NCBI GenBank assembly: GCA_020442635.1
Contig: JAGRJR010000024.1
Location: 1 to 40,934, forward strand
Length of the DNA stretch: 40,934 nt
Direction of reading: 5' to 3'
Source: Lysobacterales bacterium
Lineage (GTDB): Bacteria; Pseudomonadota; Gammaproteobacteria; Xanthomonadales; Marinicellaceae
How positions within the stretch are numbered: the stretch's first letter is position 1; each line of letters starts with the position of its first letter. The translations under genes and the position numbers were made by a program. Of the stretch, positions 23,297 to 32,191 are shown in pieces. Under the pieces are notes generated by a model, which saw only the letters and a list, made by a program, of their open reading frames with translations, did not search any database and was not told where the DNA came from.

Positions 23297-24042
23297 TTGG
23301 CAATAAACTTTAAAGTCAATTTTTTTTCAAACACTGTCTGGTATTGATCATAGGGTAGAAATTCTACAGCAGCAAGAACATGCTGTATTTCAGAGGCCAA
23401 ACCACTGTTCTCAAAACAATCTTCCTGTAATTTACTGGTAAAAGGAACACCGCCGGGAATTTGCTGCAACTCAACTGTGCACTGGCCTTCTGTACCCTGG
23501 TATTTCCAGGCATTCTTGAACGTCATCACCAATTGATTCAAGTAGCGAGTCAGCGTTGGATTTTCATTGTTCAGATATTGTTTATCAGCTTCATTGGTAA
23601 AAGTGGCATAAAACAGGCTTCGATACACTTGATCTGCAAACATTTGCGTGCTGAGTTTCAGCTGATCTGGATTCAGAATCACTGAACTGAAGGTGGGTTG
23701 AAGACCTAATGTGTCGGAAATAGTTAGTTTCAACCACAGTAGGGATTTTTCCTCGATAATTTCACCTTGCAAAACATAACGAACCCCCGACAATTGCCAA
23801 GCCATCATGTTGTTGATGTCAATGGGCTGATCATAACGATAAGGCATGCTGAACAAACCAGTGCTGGATAGTGCCTGTGTCATGTAATTTTCAACGGTAA
23901 CTGCAGGACTCAATCCTTGACCTTGATATTTAAAAGGCAAGGCTACAAACTGAACTGGTTGATTGGCGCCGCCTATAATCAACAATTCAATTTCTGCCTT
24001 TAAAGGCGTGGTGAAGACTAATAACAACCAATAAAATCTCAT
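23290..24042 (-). CDS. TolB N-terminal-like / TolA C-terminal-like fusion protein
   Basis: The product has 250 residues and a short signal peptide (cleavage likely after LKA, residue 16). Residues 17-145 resemble the TolB N-terminal domain: IELLIIGGANQPVQFVALPF, SSTGLFSMPYRY, AWQLSGVRYVLQGEII, and AFADQVY-like MFADQVYRSLF. Residues about 160-250 resemble TolA domain III: RYLNQLVMTFKNAWKYQG, C188 (GQCTVELQQIPGGV), C209 (QEDCFENSG), VLAAVEFLP, FEKKLTLKF; the Cys pair matches the TolA disulfide. The TolB beta-propeller and the TolA membrane anchor and helical stalk are absent. It is probably periplasmic. It converges on the cytochrome gene with a 7-bp overlap. It may modulate the Tol-Pal system; this is inference. 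Confidence 0.7.
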   Translation of the reverse strand: MRFYWLLLVFTTPLKAEIELLIIGGANQPVQFVALPFKYQGQGLSPAVTVENYMTQALSSTGLFSMPYRYDQPIDINNMMAWQLSGVRYVLQGEIIEEKSLLWLKLTISDTLGLQPTFSSVILNPDQLKLSTQMFADQVYRSLFYATFTNEADKQYLNNENPTLTRYLNQLVMTFKNAWKYQGTEGQCTVELQQIPGGVPFTSKLQEDCFENSGLASEIQHVLAAVEFLPYDQYQTVFEKKLTLKFIANH

Positions 24043-24131
24043 GATTTACAGTTTATCACATGCTTATAGATTGGCAGAATTAAACCTATACATGATGTTA
24101 CAATGTGGTTTTTTTACCATGACGATAAATC

Positions 24132-24986
24132 ATGATTAGACTACGCATTGGTGGTGTTCCTGAGCACTACAATTTACCCTGGCACATGGCTCGGAAATCA
24201 GGTGTCTTACAGGACCAAGGCATCAAACCCGAATGGACTGATTATTATGAAGGCACTGGCGGCATGATTCAGGCCATCAAAAACGATGAGTTGGACATGG
24301 CTGTGTTATTGACTGAAGGAGCCATTTCAGGTATTTCCAGAAGTGCTAACTACAAAATTGTGTCGTTCTACACGGACTCACCCATCATCTGGGGGATACA
24401 TGTTCCTGCTGATTCAGATATCTATGATGTCAATGAAATCTATCACCATCGATATGCCATCAGCCGCTATGGTTCAGGCTCGCACTTGATGCCTTATGTG
24501 CATGCCAGACAAAAAAACTGGCCGGTTCACAAATTACAATTTCGTGTCATCAACAATTTGGATGGCGCCCGCATGGCCTTCAGAGAAGATAAAGCGGATG
24601 TGTTTTTCTGGGAAAAGTTCACCACCAAACCATATGTAGATAATGGCGAATTCAGACGCATAGGCGAATGCCCTACGCCGTGGTCCTGTTTTGTGGTGGT
24701 GGCAAGTCACCAAACGCTGGCTTTGCATGCAGACAAAGTAAAAGTCCTGTTGAATGAAGTGTTTAAACAAGCTCAGATACTGTTCAATGATCCTGATCGG
24801 GTGCAAATCATTTCGGAACAATTTCAACTGAAACCCGAAGATGTAGAATCTTGGTTTTCTTACACCAAATGGTGCAAAAACATTGAACTCAATAAAGATG
24901 TGCTTGCCGAAACCACTGACACGTTGAAAGATTTGGGTTTGGTTCATCAAAAATTCAACGTGCAAGAAACCTATCACGAGCTTTAA
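24132..24986 (+). CDS. NMT1/SsuA-like substrate-binding-fold protein without signal peptide
   Basis: The protein has 284 residues. LRIGGVPEHYNLPWHMARKS, EWTDYYEGTGGMIQAIKNDE and LDMAVLLTEGAISG are the typical first lobe of type-2 periplasmic-binding proteins related to NMT1/THI5 and taurine/sulfonate binders. WGIHVPADS and ISRYGSGSHLM form the second lobe. No signal peptide precedes the fold, so it should stay in the cytoplasm unless the start is wrong; an in-frame upstream signal is not visible. No ABC transporter genes lie nearby. It is followed after 6 bp by a four-gene set of membrane-anchored proteins and is probably the first gene of that operon. Confidence 0.8.
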   Translation: MIRLRIGGVPEHYNLPWHMARKSGVLQDQGIKPEWTDYYEGTGGMIQAIKNDELDMAVLLTEGAISGISRSANYKIVSFYTDSPIIWGIHVPADSDIYDVNEIYHHRYAISRYGSGSHLMPYVHARQKNWPVHKLQFRVINNLDGARMAFREDKADVFFWEKFTTKPYVDNGEFRRIGECPTPWSCFVVVASHQTLALHADKVKVLLNEVFKQAQILFNDPDRVQIISEQFQLKPEDVESWFSYTKWCKNIELNKDVLAETTDTLKDLGLVHQKFNVQETYHEL

Positions 24987-24992
24987 CCTTTT

Positions 24993-26309
24993 ATGAGAAG
25001 CAAACACTGGATTGTATTGACATTGATTTTTATGATGGTTTTGCTGTACTTGTGGCAGCAACAACCACCTCAATTTAAAAACCAAAAGGTCAATACTGTC
25101 ATTTTCCAAAGTAAAGATGAAACGCAGCAAGCTGTAACAAAAGATGCTCAAAAAGTGGATACAAAAGCCACTGAACCAGTGATAGAAATCACGGAAACAC
25201 CCAACCCCAAAGGAAACAACAATGACCAGGAACGCACCTATTTACAGGTTTATCGGGACTTGCAGTTGGCAGGTGAGTGTAATAAATTTTATTTCAACAA
25301 CCATCAATACAAGGGCAATTATGACTACACAGCGGAGTTGACTCAAGCCTATCGATCCTTGAACAAAACCGACGACTTGCCACCTGCGACACAACTTGAT
25401 GCCCTGGAGCAGTTTGTTCAAAGTTGTTTGGACTTGAAACGTGCTGTCTTTGCCAGAGCTGACATCCCAGAATTGTTTCCAGACTATCAATTTGCCTATC
25501 CTGTCACATTTGAACTTCGCAAGGAATTGAATAAAACTAAACCTGAAACACCAGAGGGGAAACACCTGGCTGGAGCCATTAAACACAGCGGTCAATGGGT
25601 GCAACTGTTCAATCAAATGATTGATGCTGCCACAGGAAAGAAGAAACACTCATCATCAATAATCAAAATGATGCGTGAAGAAGCTCAAGTCATCAGGGAC
25701 GAAATCAGCATTTTGTATCAAGCCAATCCAGTTGATGGTGAACAAATCGCCCTGTTGCAACAACAAATCAATGATCTGTATTTAAAAATGGAAGAACGAC
25801 AGCCCGCATCCAAAGAAGCAGTACAACAAGCCAAAGAAGCTTTTCTTCCCACCAATGCCCTGATGGAAAAAAACCTGAGAGCACCCTATCCAGATAGTTT
25901 TACTGAAATCATCAAAAATTTACAGTTAAAAAGTCAATATGATTTGCGAATAGGCGCCATATCAAGTCCTGATTATTGGGCAATTTATTTAAAAAAATAC
26001 ATCCCTTGGCACCTGCCTCCCAGCCATCATATCATGCAACAATCGCCTACCACCGATACCGATCATTTTAATTTATTGATTGAATCAGCCAGTATGCTGT
26101 ATTTGTGCTACTTAGGTGCAGATTGTGGGCCAAACTCAGTTCTTGTCAGGAAATACTGTTTAAACCCACAAGCTAACTTTCAAAACAACTACCCCAATGC
26201 CTGTGGCAAAACTTTGATTGATTTTTATACCGAGAATTATTTGACCCCCAACCAGTGGAAAGACGTCAGTAGCTTGTTCGATATCATGGTAAATATGTAT
26301 GGATCGTAA
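24993..26309 (+). CDS. Membrane-anchored unknown protein, unit 1 long gene
   Basis: The protein has 438 residues. A single N-terminal helix (WIVLTLIFMMVLLYLW) is followed by a low-complexity Lys/Thr/Gln linker (about 25-80), a helical domain beginning TYLQVYRDLQLAGECNKFYF, a coiled-coil stretch (DEISILYQ to KMEERQ), and a C-terminal Cys domain (YLCYLGADCGPNS, RKYCLN, NACGKTL). It is paralogous to the gene at 27219: the same order of segments, AFLPTNALMEKNL against AFEPVNDLLFAQL, and LGADCGP in both. It overlaps the next gene by 11 nt. It is probably a type II anchored periplasmic protein. Family and function not recognised. Confidence 0.75.
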   Translation: MRSKHWIVLTLIFMMVLLYLWQQQPPQFKNQKVNTVIFQSKDETQQAVTKDAQKVDTKATEPVIEITETPNPKGNNNDQERTYLQVYRDLQLAGECNKFYFNNHQYKGNYDYTAELTQAYRSLNKTDDLPPATQLDALEQFVQSCLDLKRAVFARADIPELFPDYQFAYPVTFELRKELNKTKPETPEGKHLAGAIKHSGQWVQLFNQMIDAATGKKKHSSSIIKMMREEAQVIRDEISILYQANPVDGEQIALLQQQINDLYLKMEERQPASKEAVQQAKEAFLPTNALMEKNLRAPYPDSFTEIIKNLQLKSQYDLRIGAISSPDYWAIYLKKYIPWHLPPSHHIMQQSPTTDTDHFNLLIESASMLYLCYLGADCGPNSVLVRKYCLNPQANFQNNYPNACGKTLIDFYTENYLTPNQWKDVSSLFDIMVNMYGS

Positions 26310-27222
26310 AATCAAATGGTTGTTGGTAATTCTGGCTGGGGCTTTTGTGTTCTGGTTTCTTTATGGCCAGGATAAAGCCAAAAAAACCACAACCGTCAAC
26401 AATAATGACTCTCTAAAAACATCTAAGCAACCACAAGTTACACCTAAACCAGATACCCTTTCTCAATCGGAAAGAGTCAGTTCATCTCAGCCGGATTCTG
26501 AAGTTCAGTCGCAATCTGTGGATGAAAAGCTTGAGCAATGGTTGGTTCAAATACAGGACCGCCGATACAGCGAGGACCCGACAGTTGAAGTCTCTTCGCT
26601 GGCGATGGAGTTTGAAAGTTGTGGCAATAACAACAACGATTGGCTATTTACTGACAAAGAACCAAACGAAAAACAGCTACAAATAAAAAACCTTATGGAT
26701 AAACACTGTAAACAGTTGTCAGCAGATTATCCACTATTGGGAAACAAAGAAAACCATCCAGGTTTGCAAATTATTCTTCACCAATTTTCCACAAGTACAG
26801 CTTTGGGTGATTATTTACAGGCCAATCAATTTGCAACCGGTGGACGCTTACATACCCTTGAATTCAGTAAGGGTTTGCTACCTCTGGCGCTAAAAGAAAA
26901 AAACGCGCAAATGATTAATATGGCCGAATGGATAAGCAGTTTCCACATAAAAAACCGCTTATTTGAAGAACAACTGATCAAAGGTGAGCATTATGAATAT
27001 TTGCGCTCCATACAGTCGATTGCATTGACCGGTTTATCCTGTGAATTCCAGGATGGCATCACCTGTTCTCCCAGCAGCCGCTTTATGCAAGACAAATGCT
27101 TTGACGAAGAGAAATTTTGTGGTTTGGATTTTAAGCAATGGTACCAACAAGCAGTCTCTCCAGGTATGGATGCGGACATTCAGATTCTTAAAACCTATTT
27201 TCAAGGGCTGGTTCAACCATGA
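26299..27222 (+). CDS. Membrane-anchored unknown protein, unit 1 short gene
   Basis: The protein has 307 residues with an N-terminal helix (IKWLLVILAGAFVFWFLYG), a Ser/Gln/Pro-rich linker to about residue 75, then a helical domain. The C-terminal Cys motif is LSCEFQDGITCSPSSRFM, followed by KCFDEEKFCGLDFKQWYQQ and PGMDAD. The gene at 28546 is its clear paralogue (LACQFQHGMACEPTS, CGLTFNQWYQQ, PGMKND). The C-terminal Cys pattern also resembles that of the long proteins (C-x-LGADCGP). ATG lies inside the end of the preceding gene, 11 nt overlap; overlaps the next by 4 nt. Function unknown. Confidence 0.75.
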   Translation: MDRKIKWLLVILAGAFVFWFLYGQDKAKKTTTVNNNDSLKTSKQPQVTPKPDTLSQSERVSSSQPDSEVQSQSVDEKLEQWLVQIQDRRYSEDPTVEVSSLAMEFESCGNNNNDWLFTDKEPNEKQLQIKNLMDKHCKQLSADYPLLGNKENHPGLQIILHQFSTSTALGDYLQANQFATGGRLHTLEFSKGLLPLALKEKNAQMINMAEWISSFHIKNRLFEEQLIKGEHYEYLRSIQSIALTGLSCEFQDGITCSPSSRFMQDKCFDEEKFCGLDFKQWYQQAVSPGMDADIQILKTYFQGLVQP

Positions 27223-28556
27223 AAAAAGGTTTGGTTATGCTGTTAGTAGTCGCTATTCTGTTCTGGTGGTGGTTTTACCAACCCTCAGCGACCAAAAAAG
27301 TTAAACATACAGCACCACCCAATGTGGTTTCTTTTGAAACAACAGAACCCCAAGTCAAAAAACCTGAAATCCAGAAAAAACCAGCTCGCTCAAAACAATC
27401 CGAATCCTCTTCAGAAATAGCTACAACCATTCACATTTCAGATAAGACCATTGCAGATTCAGTACTGTCTTACCTTGATGTTTATCGAATGACACGGCAG
27501 TTTGAGTCCTGCCAAAATATCATTTATCGCCTGATGGAAGATGAAAACTTTGACCCGGTTGTTTCCTTTAAAAGCAGAACCCAGCACCTGCAGGCACTCT
27601 ATCCGGACTTGCCCACACCCCCGCAAATTTCAGCGATTAAACGACATGCCAGTCAATGTGAACAATTGCTCAATGCCGTGCAATTACTGGATTTACCTGA
27701 TTTGGATACCAGTAATGGCAAAACCTATGCGCCCATGTATCAACTCAAACTGCGTCTAAAACAGTACCTATTGTTACTTAAACCGAAAACTCAAAAAGAA
27801 CAGGCCATTGAGGAAGTTTTGAATTTAATTGAGTTGTGGCAAGTTTATTATGAACAGGTATTGACCGTTTCGAAAGGTGAAGAAGAAAGCCACAAAGCCG
27901 AAATCACAGTACTCAAAGAACAGCTGAGTTTATTAAGAAAGGAACAACTTGAAATCAGCCGACAATATCATGAAAATCCGGATTCGGTTGAGCGAGACAG
28001 CTTGGGCGAGATATTAAAAGAAATAGAAAAACTGGAAAAGCAAGTAATTGAACTCAAACGGGTTGATCCAGAAATCAGAGAGCAAGCCATCGAAGCCTTT
28101 GAGCCCGTTAATGACTTGTTGTTTGCGCAATTAAAATCCCGTGATCCAGATGTGTTTTATGAAGCACAAAAAACACTGGAGTTGAACAAGCAAATCTATC
28201 GTGATTTTGGTCACTTTCCTTATAAAGATCATGGTGGTAAAAAGTTCAAAGTTCCTTTTGTTGAGTATGTATCACCCGGTGATGTGATTAAGGACATCTT
28301 TGGTATTGATGATAATGAAACATTTGGTTTGGTTATAAACTATGCCACTCAGCTATATCATTGTGAACTCGGCGCTGATTGTGGCCCAGAGGGAAACTGG
28401 ACACCTTTTTACTGCCACCTAGGATATGATAATCTGGTAGAAGCGGCTTGCCAGCATGATTTGCCCACATTTTACCGAGATTATTTTCTGAATCAGAACC
28501 AATGGCAAGATGTACAAATGGTGTTAGACATCATCAGGGAGCTGTATGCGAATTAA
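27219..28556 (+). CDS. Membrane-anchored unknown protein, unit 2 long gene
   Basis: The protein has 445 residues. An N-terminal helix (GLVMLLVVAILFWWWFY) precedes a Lys/Pro/Ser-rich linker (to about 70), YLDVYRMTRQFESCQNIIYRL, a strong coiled coil at about 220-285 (LKEQLSLLRKEQLEISRQYH, KEIEKLEKQVIELKR), and the C-terminal Cys domain (YHCELGADCGPEG, FYCHLG, EAACQHDL). It shares order and motifs with the gene at 24993 but is far diverged outside them. It starts as ATGA over the stop of the preceding gene and overlaps the following gene by 11 nt, exactly as in unit 1. Confidence 0.75.
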   Translation: MKKGLVMLLVVAILFWWWFYQPSATKKVKHTAPPNVVSFETTEPQVKKPEIQKKPARSKQSESSSEIATTIHISDKTIADSVLSYLDVYRMTRQFESCQNIIYRLMEDENFDPVVSFKSRTQHLQALYPDLPTPPQISAIKRHASQCEQLLNAVQLLDLPDLDTSNGKTYAPMYQLKLRLKQYLLLLKPKTQKEQAIEEVLNLIELWQVYYEQVLTVSKGEEESHKAEITVLKEQLSLLRKEQLEISRQYHENPDSVERDSLGEILKEIEKLEKQVIELKRVDPEIREQAIEAFEPVNDLLFAQLKSRDPDVFYEAQKTLELNKQIYRDFGHFPYKDHGGKKFKVPFVEYVSPGDVIKDIFGIDDNETFGLVINYATQLYHCELGADCGPEGNWTPFYCHLGYDNLVEAACQHDLPTFYRDYFLNQNQWQDVQMVLDIIRELYAN

Positions 28557-29454
28557 ATGGTTATTGTTGCTTATCCTGGCAGCCTTGATTGTTGGGCTCC
28601 TGGTCAACCAAAAAAATCAAAACAAGGTGTTGGAAAACAATGAATCAACAGCAATAAAAACCCCTGTTAGCTCAACAACGGCACATGACCTAGATAATGC
28701 TATCGAACATAATCTTGCCACCGATCCTATAGCGAAAAAAACCAAGCAAAAACCTACTGACGTACAGTTAATTCTTGAGGAAATCGAAACCCGCATGTTC
28801 AGCAATGACCCTTATGTTGAAATCTATTCACTACAGAGTTCGATGAGCTTATGTAAAGATGCTGATGAACTGGACAGCTTATTCACTTTCTATCAAAACT
28901 ATACCCACCCCAAACAGCAACAAAGTATCGATGTATTTAAAGAAAAGTGCCAGCAACAACAATCGTTATATCCCAATTTAATCAGCCAGGATATAAAGCA
29001 ACCATTCAAAACCATCAAACCCGAAAGCAGACTCGGCTTACTGTTAGAAAAAATGCACAAGAAATTCAATCGCTTGACTGAACTTGAGCGTAATGAACTG
29101 GGAACAGAGTTGTTGATAGAGGGAATTAAAGCACAAAACAGCACGGTATTGATCAGTAGTTCATTCACTTACAGGTATAACAGGCCAATGATGTCCCAAC
29201 TTACCCATGTCCTCAACAGTCAGGACTTGAATTATGTGGGCCAAATCAGCCAATTAGCAATCGCCAAACTGGCCTGTCAGTTTCAACATGGCATGGCATG
29301 TGAACCCACCAGTGAATTGATGCTTTTAATCTGCGCGCAACAACCCAATTCTTGTGGCTTGACTTTCAACCAATGGTATCAGCAGAACACGTTGCCAGGG
29401 ATGAAAAATGATGTTGAGATTATGTTGGCACATTTTCAAGACAACATTCATTAA
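28546..29454 (+). CDS. Membrane-anchored unknown protein, unit 2 short gene
   Basis: The protein has 302 residues: N-terminal helix (IKWLLLLILAALIVGLLV), polar linker, helical middle part (LILEEIETRMFSNDPYVEIYSL, matching LVQIQDRRYSEDPTVEVSSL of the unit 1 short protein), and the C-terminal Cys domain (LACQFQHGMACEPTSELM, CAQQPNSCGLTFNQWYQQ). Last gene of the cluster; a weak hairpin with a T-rich tail follows 22 nt later. Function unknown; the conserved Cys suggest a disulfide-stabilised periplasmic domain. Confidence 0.75.
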   Translation: MRIKWLLLLILAALIVGLLVNQKNQNKVLENNESTAIKTPVSSTTAHDLDNAIEHNLATDPIAKKTKQKPTDVQLILEEIETRMFSNDPYVEIYSLQSSMSLCKDADELDSLFTFYQNYTHPKQQQSIDVFKEKCQQQQSLYPNLISQDIKQPFKTIKPESRLGLLLEKMHKKFNRLTELERNELGTELLIEGIKAQNSTVLISSSFTYRYNRPMMSQLTHVLNSQDLNYVGQISQLAIAKLACQFQHGMACEPTSELMLLICAQQPNSCGLTFNQWYQQNTLPGMKNDVEIMLAHFQDNIH

Positions 29455-29475
29455 GCCCCAAAAAAAACTTCACTT

Positions 29476-29503
29476 CAAGCAAAATAATTGCTTGCTTTTC
29501 CTT
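29476..29503 (+). terminator. Putative terminator after the five-gene cluster
   Basis: CAAGCAA-AATAA-TTGCTTG is a perfect 7-bp stem with a 5-nt loop followed by CTTTTCCTT. The stem is AT-rich and the T-tract is interrupted, so it is weak. Confidence 0.4.
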
Positions 29504-29518
29504 CTGTTCCTGTGAATA

Positions 29519-29677
29519 ATGCGCGAACTTTTTCTGTTCGACTCGTTGGGCAGTTTTTTCTTGCGAGGCCTTGAGCTAACAACTCCTGTGCCGCTTTTTT
29601 TATTGTGGCTTGTGGTCACAATGTTTTTTATCAGTGGAAAAAATCATGTTAAAAAACCCTTATACTCAGCGCCATGA
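29519..29677 (+). other. Possible upstream ORF in the speD leader
   Basis: An ATG opens 52 codons (MRELFLFDSLGSFFLRGLEL and then a hydrophobic stretch with PLFLLWLVVTMFF) that run 32 nt into speD in another frame. A CGAAC/GTTCG hairpin lies at 29524-29540, just inside it. There is no strong ribosome binding site, and T-rich DNA easily yields Phe/Leu codons, so coding is unproven. The 190-bp gap is long compared with other gaps here. Confidence 0.25.
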
Positions 29678-30140
29678 AGCTGATACCCCTGAATCATGGA
29701 CTCCAGCCCCAACGGTTGAAAACAACATTGTTTGGCCTTCATTTCAACAAGGTCCAGAAGATGATCGTTTGGATCATTTTATTCACCGTGATGGCAAAAT
29801 ATTTGCAGGTACGCATTTAATCATTGACTTGTGGGGCGCTCAACGCTTGGATGAGTTGGCACATATGGAAGCGGCCATGCGTTTGGCAGTTGAAAAAGCC
29901 AAAGCCACTTTGTTACACATTCACCTGCATCATTTCACCCCTAATGGTGGTATTTCTGGTGTGGCTGTTTTGGCAGAATCTCATATCAGTGTTCATACCT
30001 GGCCTGAAAAGAATTATGCGGCTTTTGATGTGTTCATGTGCGGTGACGCAGAACCTGAAAAGGCAGTCGAAGTTTTCAAAGAATTTTTCACACCTGATTC
30101 TTGTCAGGTAGATAACATCTCACGCGGCCAAATCCTATGA
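29646..30140 (+). CDS. speD: S-adenosylmethionine decarboxylase proenzyme
   Basis: A protein of 164 residues that cleaves itself to form a pyruvoyl enzyme making decarboxylated AdoMet for spermidine synthesis. The processing site is E111-S112 in [13 protein letters not shown], with the catalytic His in the same motif and the Cys in [23 protein letters not shown] and [20 protein letters not shown] are the other core strands. About 40 extra N-terminal residues, as in Pseudomonas-type forms, precede the core. ATG 29646 with GTGGAAA upstream is preferred over the 29610 extension. It overlaps speE by ATGA. Confidence 0.93.
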   Translation: MLKNPYTQRHEADTPESWTPAPTVENNIVWPSFQQGPEDDRLDHFIHRDGKIFAGTHLIIDLWGAQRLDELAHMEAAMRLAVEKAKATLLHIHLHHFTPNGGISGVAVLAESHISVHTWPEKNYAAFDVFMCGDAEPEKAVEVFKEFFTPDSCQVDNISRGQIL

Positions 30141-30988
30141 CCAAATTGTTGGTAGAAAGCCTGTACCCAAGCTGGGGCCAGGCTTATCAACCAGAAGAAG
30201 TGTTGTTTGAAAGTCAAACAGGTCATCAACACCTGGTGATTTTTAATAATCAGCAATGGGGCACGGTGATGATGCTTGACGGGGTGATTCAAACCACCGA
30301 AAAGGATGAGTTCATCTACCACGAAATGATGACCCATGTGCCATTGTTGAGCCACGGGAATGCCAAGCGTGTGTTGATTATAGGCGGTGGTGATGGTGGT
30401 ATCTTACGCGAAGTCACCAAACATGCTTCTATCGAGTACATCACTCAGGTTGAAATCGATCAGGCTGTGATAGATATGTGTGTGCAGTATTTGCCGAAAC
30501 ATTCCAATGGTGCCTTTGAAGACTCCAGAGTCAACATCATTATTGATGACGGTGTGAACTTCGTCAGCGAATGTGACCAGCAGTTTGATGTGATTATTTC
30601 TGATTCAACCGATCCGATTGGTCCGGGTGAATCATTATTCACCTCAAAGTTCTATCAAGGCGTACAATCCTGTTTGGCCGAAGACGGTATTTTCGTGGCT
30701 CAAAATGGTGTCAGCTTCATGCAATTGGATGAAGTGACTACCACGCAAAAAAGGTTATCACCTTACTTTGAAGACGTGACTTTTTACTCAGCCGCTGTGC
30801 CTACTTATGTGGGTGGTATCATGACTTTTGCCTGGGCCAGTCAAAACCCAAATATCAGGGCCTTTGATGTTGCTGCTTTGGCTGAAAAAGCCCAACAAGC
30901 TGGGTTAACAACACGCTATTACAACGCCGCCATTCATCAAGCCAGTTTTGCTCTGCCGCAATACATCATTGATGCTGCAGGCCTGTAA
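30137..30988 (+). CDS. speE: Spermidine synthase
   Basis: An aminopropyltransferase of 283 residues. It has the N-terminal beta domain ([20 protein letters not shown]), the AdoMet-type Rossmann motif [15 protein letters not shown], the acidic loop VEIDQAV, and catalytic [13 protein letters not shown]. It transfers the aminopropyl group of decarboxylated AdoMet (from SpeD) to putrescine, which the fold-III decarboxylase encoded next could supply. It is coupled to speD by a 4-nt overlap and separated from the next gene by 2 nt. Confidence 0.96.
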   Translation: MTKLLVESLYPSWGQAYQPEEVLFESQTGHQHLVIFNNQQWGTVMMLDGVIQTTEKDEFIYHEMMTHVPLLSHGNAKRVLIIGGGDGGILREVTKHASIEYITQVEIDQAVIDMCVQYLPKHSNGAFEDSRVNIIIDDGVNFVSECDQQFDVIISDSTDPIGPGESLFTSKFYQGVQSCLAEDGIFVAQNGVSFMQLDEVTTTQKRLSPYFEDVTFYSAAVPTYVGGIMTFAWASQNPNIRAFDVAALAEKAQQAGLTTRYYNAAIHQASFALPQYIIDAAGL

Positions 30989-30990
30989 TC

Positions 30991-32190
30991 ATGAGCGTTG
31001 TACATGAGTTAAAGGCGCATTTTGCCGAACAGGTTTATCCTGACCAGCTAGGCAATTATTCACGCCGAAAATTGGCACAAATTGCTGAGCAACATGGCAC
31101 GCCAACTGTAATCATCGATCAAGACGTGATAACAGCGCAGTACCAAGGTCTGGTCAATGCTTTGCCTGGTGTCAAAATGCGTTATGCCATTAAGGCTCTG
31201 CCGCAGGCTGATGTGATTCAACATCTGAATCAGCTGGGTTGTGGCTTTGATTTGGCTACATCGGGTGAAATTGAGTTATTGAAAGGCTTGTCTATCAGCG
31301 CGGAAAATACCATCCACACCCATCCCATCAAAAAAGATGCGGAAATCCGTCATGCCATTGATTATGGCTGTCGCTATTTTGTGGTGGACAACAGCCACGA
31401 AGTGGATAAATTCATTGCGTATAAAGACCAGGTTGAGCTTTTAATTCGAGTAAATTTCCGCAATCAGGATGCGGTGGTCGATTTGTCCAGAAAATTTGGT
31501 TGTGAACTGATTAAAGTACCTGCTTTGGTTGAACAGGCTCGCAAAGCGGGCATTAGTATTGCTGGTTTGTCTTTCCATGTGGGGTCTCAAGTGCCATCGC
31601 CCTATGCGCACATTGAAGCCATTGAACAGTGTGTGGATGTGTTCAAAACCATGGATGACATTAATTGGAAAATCCTTGATATCGGTGGTGGTTTTCCGAT
31701 TGAATACACCGGTCCAGGCCCCACTATTGATGAATTTTGTGCCCCCATCAATGCGGCGCTTGAGGCGGTGGATACACACATTGAGATATTGGCAGAACCA
31801 GGTCGCTTTATAGCCGGCCCAAGCGCCATTCAACTGCTCAGTGTGGTTGGCATCGCGCAACGTGGTGCTCGCACCTGGTATTATCTCGACGATGGTGTTT
31901 ATGGTGTACTCAGCGGTCAGATATATGACCATGCCAAATACCCCATTACACCGCTTAAAACCTACGATTTAACCCGTGGACTTAAACCCAGTGTGTTGGC
32001 AGGACCAACCTGTGACAGTATTGATGTAATTGATGATGACATTGTTTTGCCAGAACTGGAAATCGGTGATATATTTGTGGCAACTCAGGTGGGTGCCTAT
32101 ACCATGGCATCAGCCACCGAGTTTAATTTGTACCCTAAAGCCAACAACCTTTGGTTAAGTGGGCAAGTGCATTTAATGGCTGGAAGTTAA
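30991..32190 (+). CDS. PLP fold-III ornithine/lysine decarboxylase
   Basis: The protein has 399 residues of the alanine-racemase-like fold. K68 in MRYAIKALPQ is the PLP lysine, H196 (SFHVGSQ) stacks on PLP, DIGGGFP binds the phosphate, ILAEPGRF follows, and C341 in LAGPTCDSID is the catalytic Cys of eukaryotic-type ornithine decarboxylases. Gene order with speD and speE points to putrescine formation from ornithine. A lysine-active or dual enzyme is possible because the specificity helix cannot be judged by eye. YAIKAL instead of YAVKAN is a mild deviation. Confidence 0.88.
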   Translation: MSVVHELKAHFAEQVYPDQLGNYSRRKLAQIAEQHGTPTVIIDQDVITAQYQGLVNALPGVKMRYAIKALPQADVIQHLNQLGCGFDLATSGEIELLKGLSISAENTIHTHPIKKDAEIRHAIDYGCRYFVVDNSHEVDKFIAYKDQVELLIRVNFRNQDAVVDLSRKFGCELIKVPALVEQARKAGISIAGLSFHVGSQVPSPYAHIEAIEQCVDVFKTMDDINWKILDIGGGFPIEYTGPGPTIDEFCAPINAALEAVDTHIEILAEPGRFIAGPSAIQLLSVVGIAQRGARTWYYLDDGVYGVLSGQIYDHAKYPITPLKTYDLTRGLKPSVLAGPTCDSIDVIDDDIVLPELEIGDIFVATQVGAYTMASATEFNLYPKANNLWLSGQVHLMAGS

Positions 32191-32191
32191 C

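Noticed and set aside
24534..25151. 205-codon minus-strand frame opposite the substrate-binding-like gene
   Set aside because: The plus-strand gene has clear family motifs and a tight operon context, while the antisense product has no recognisable feature.
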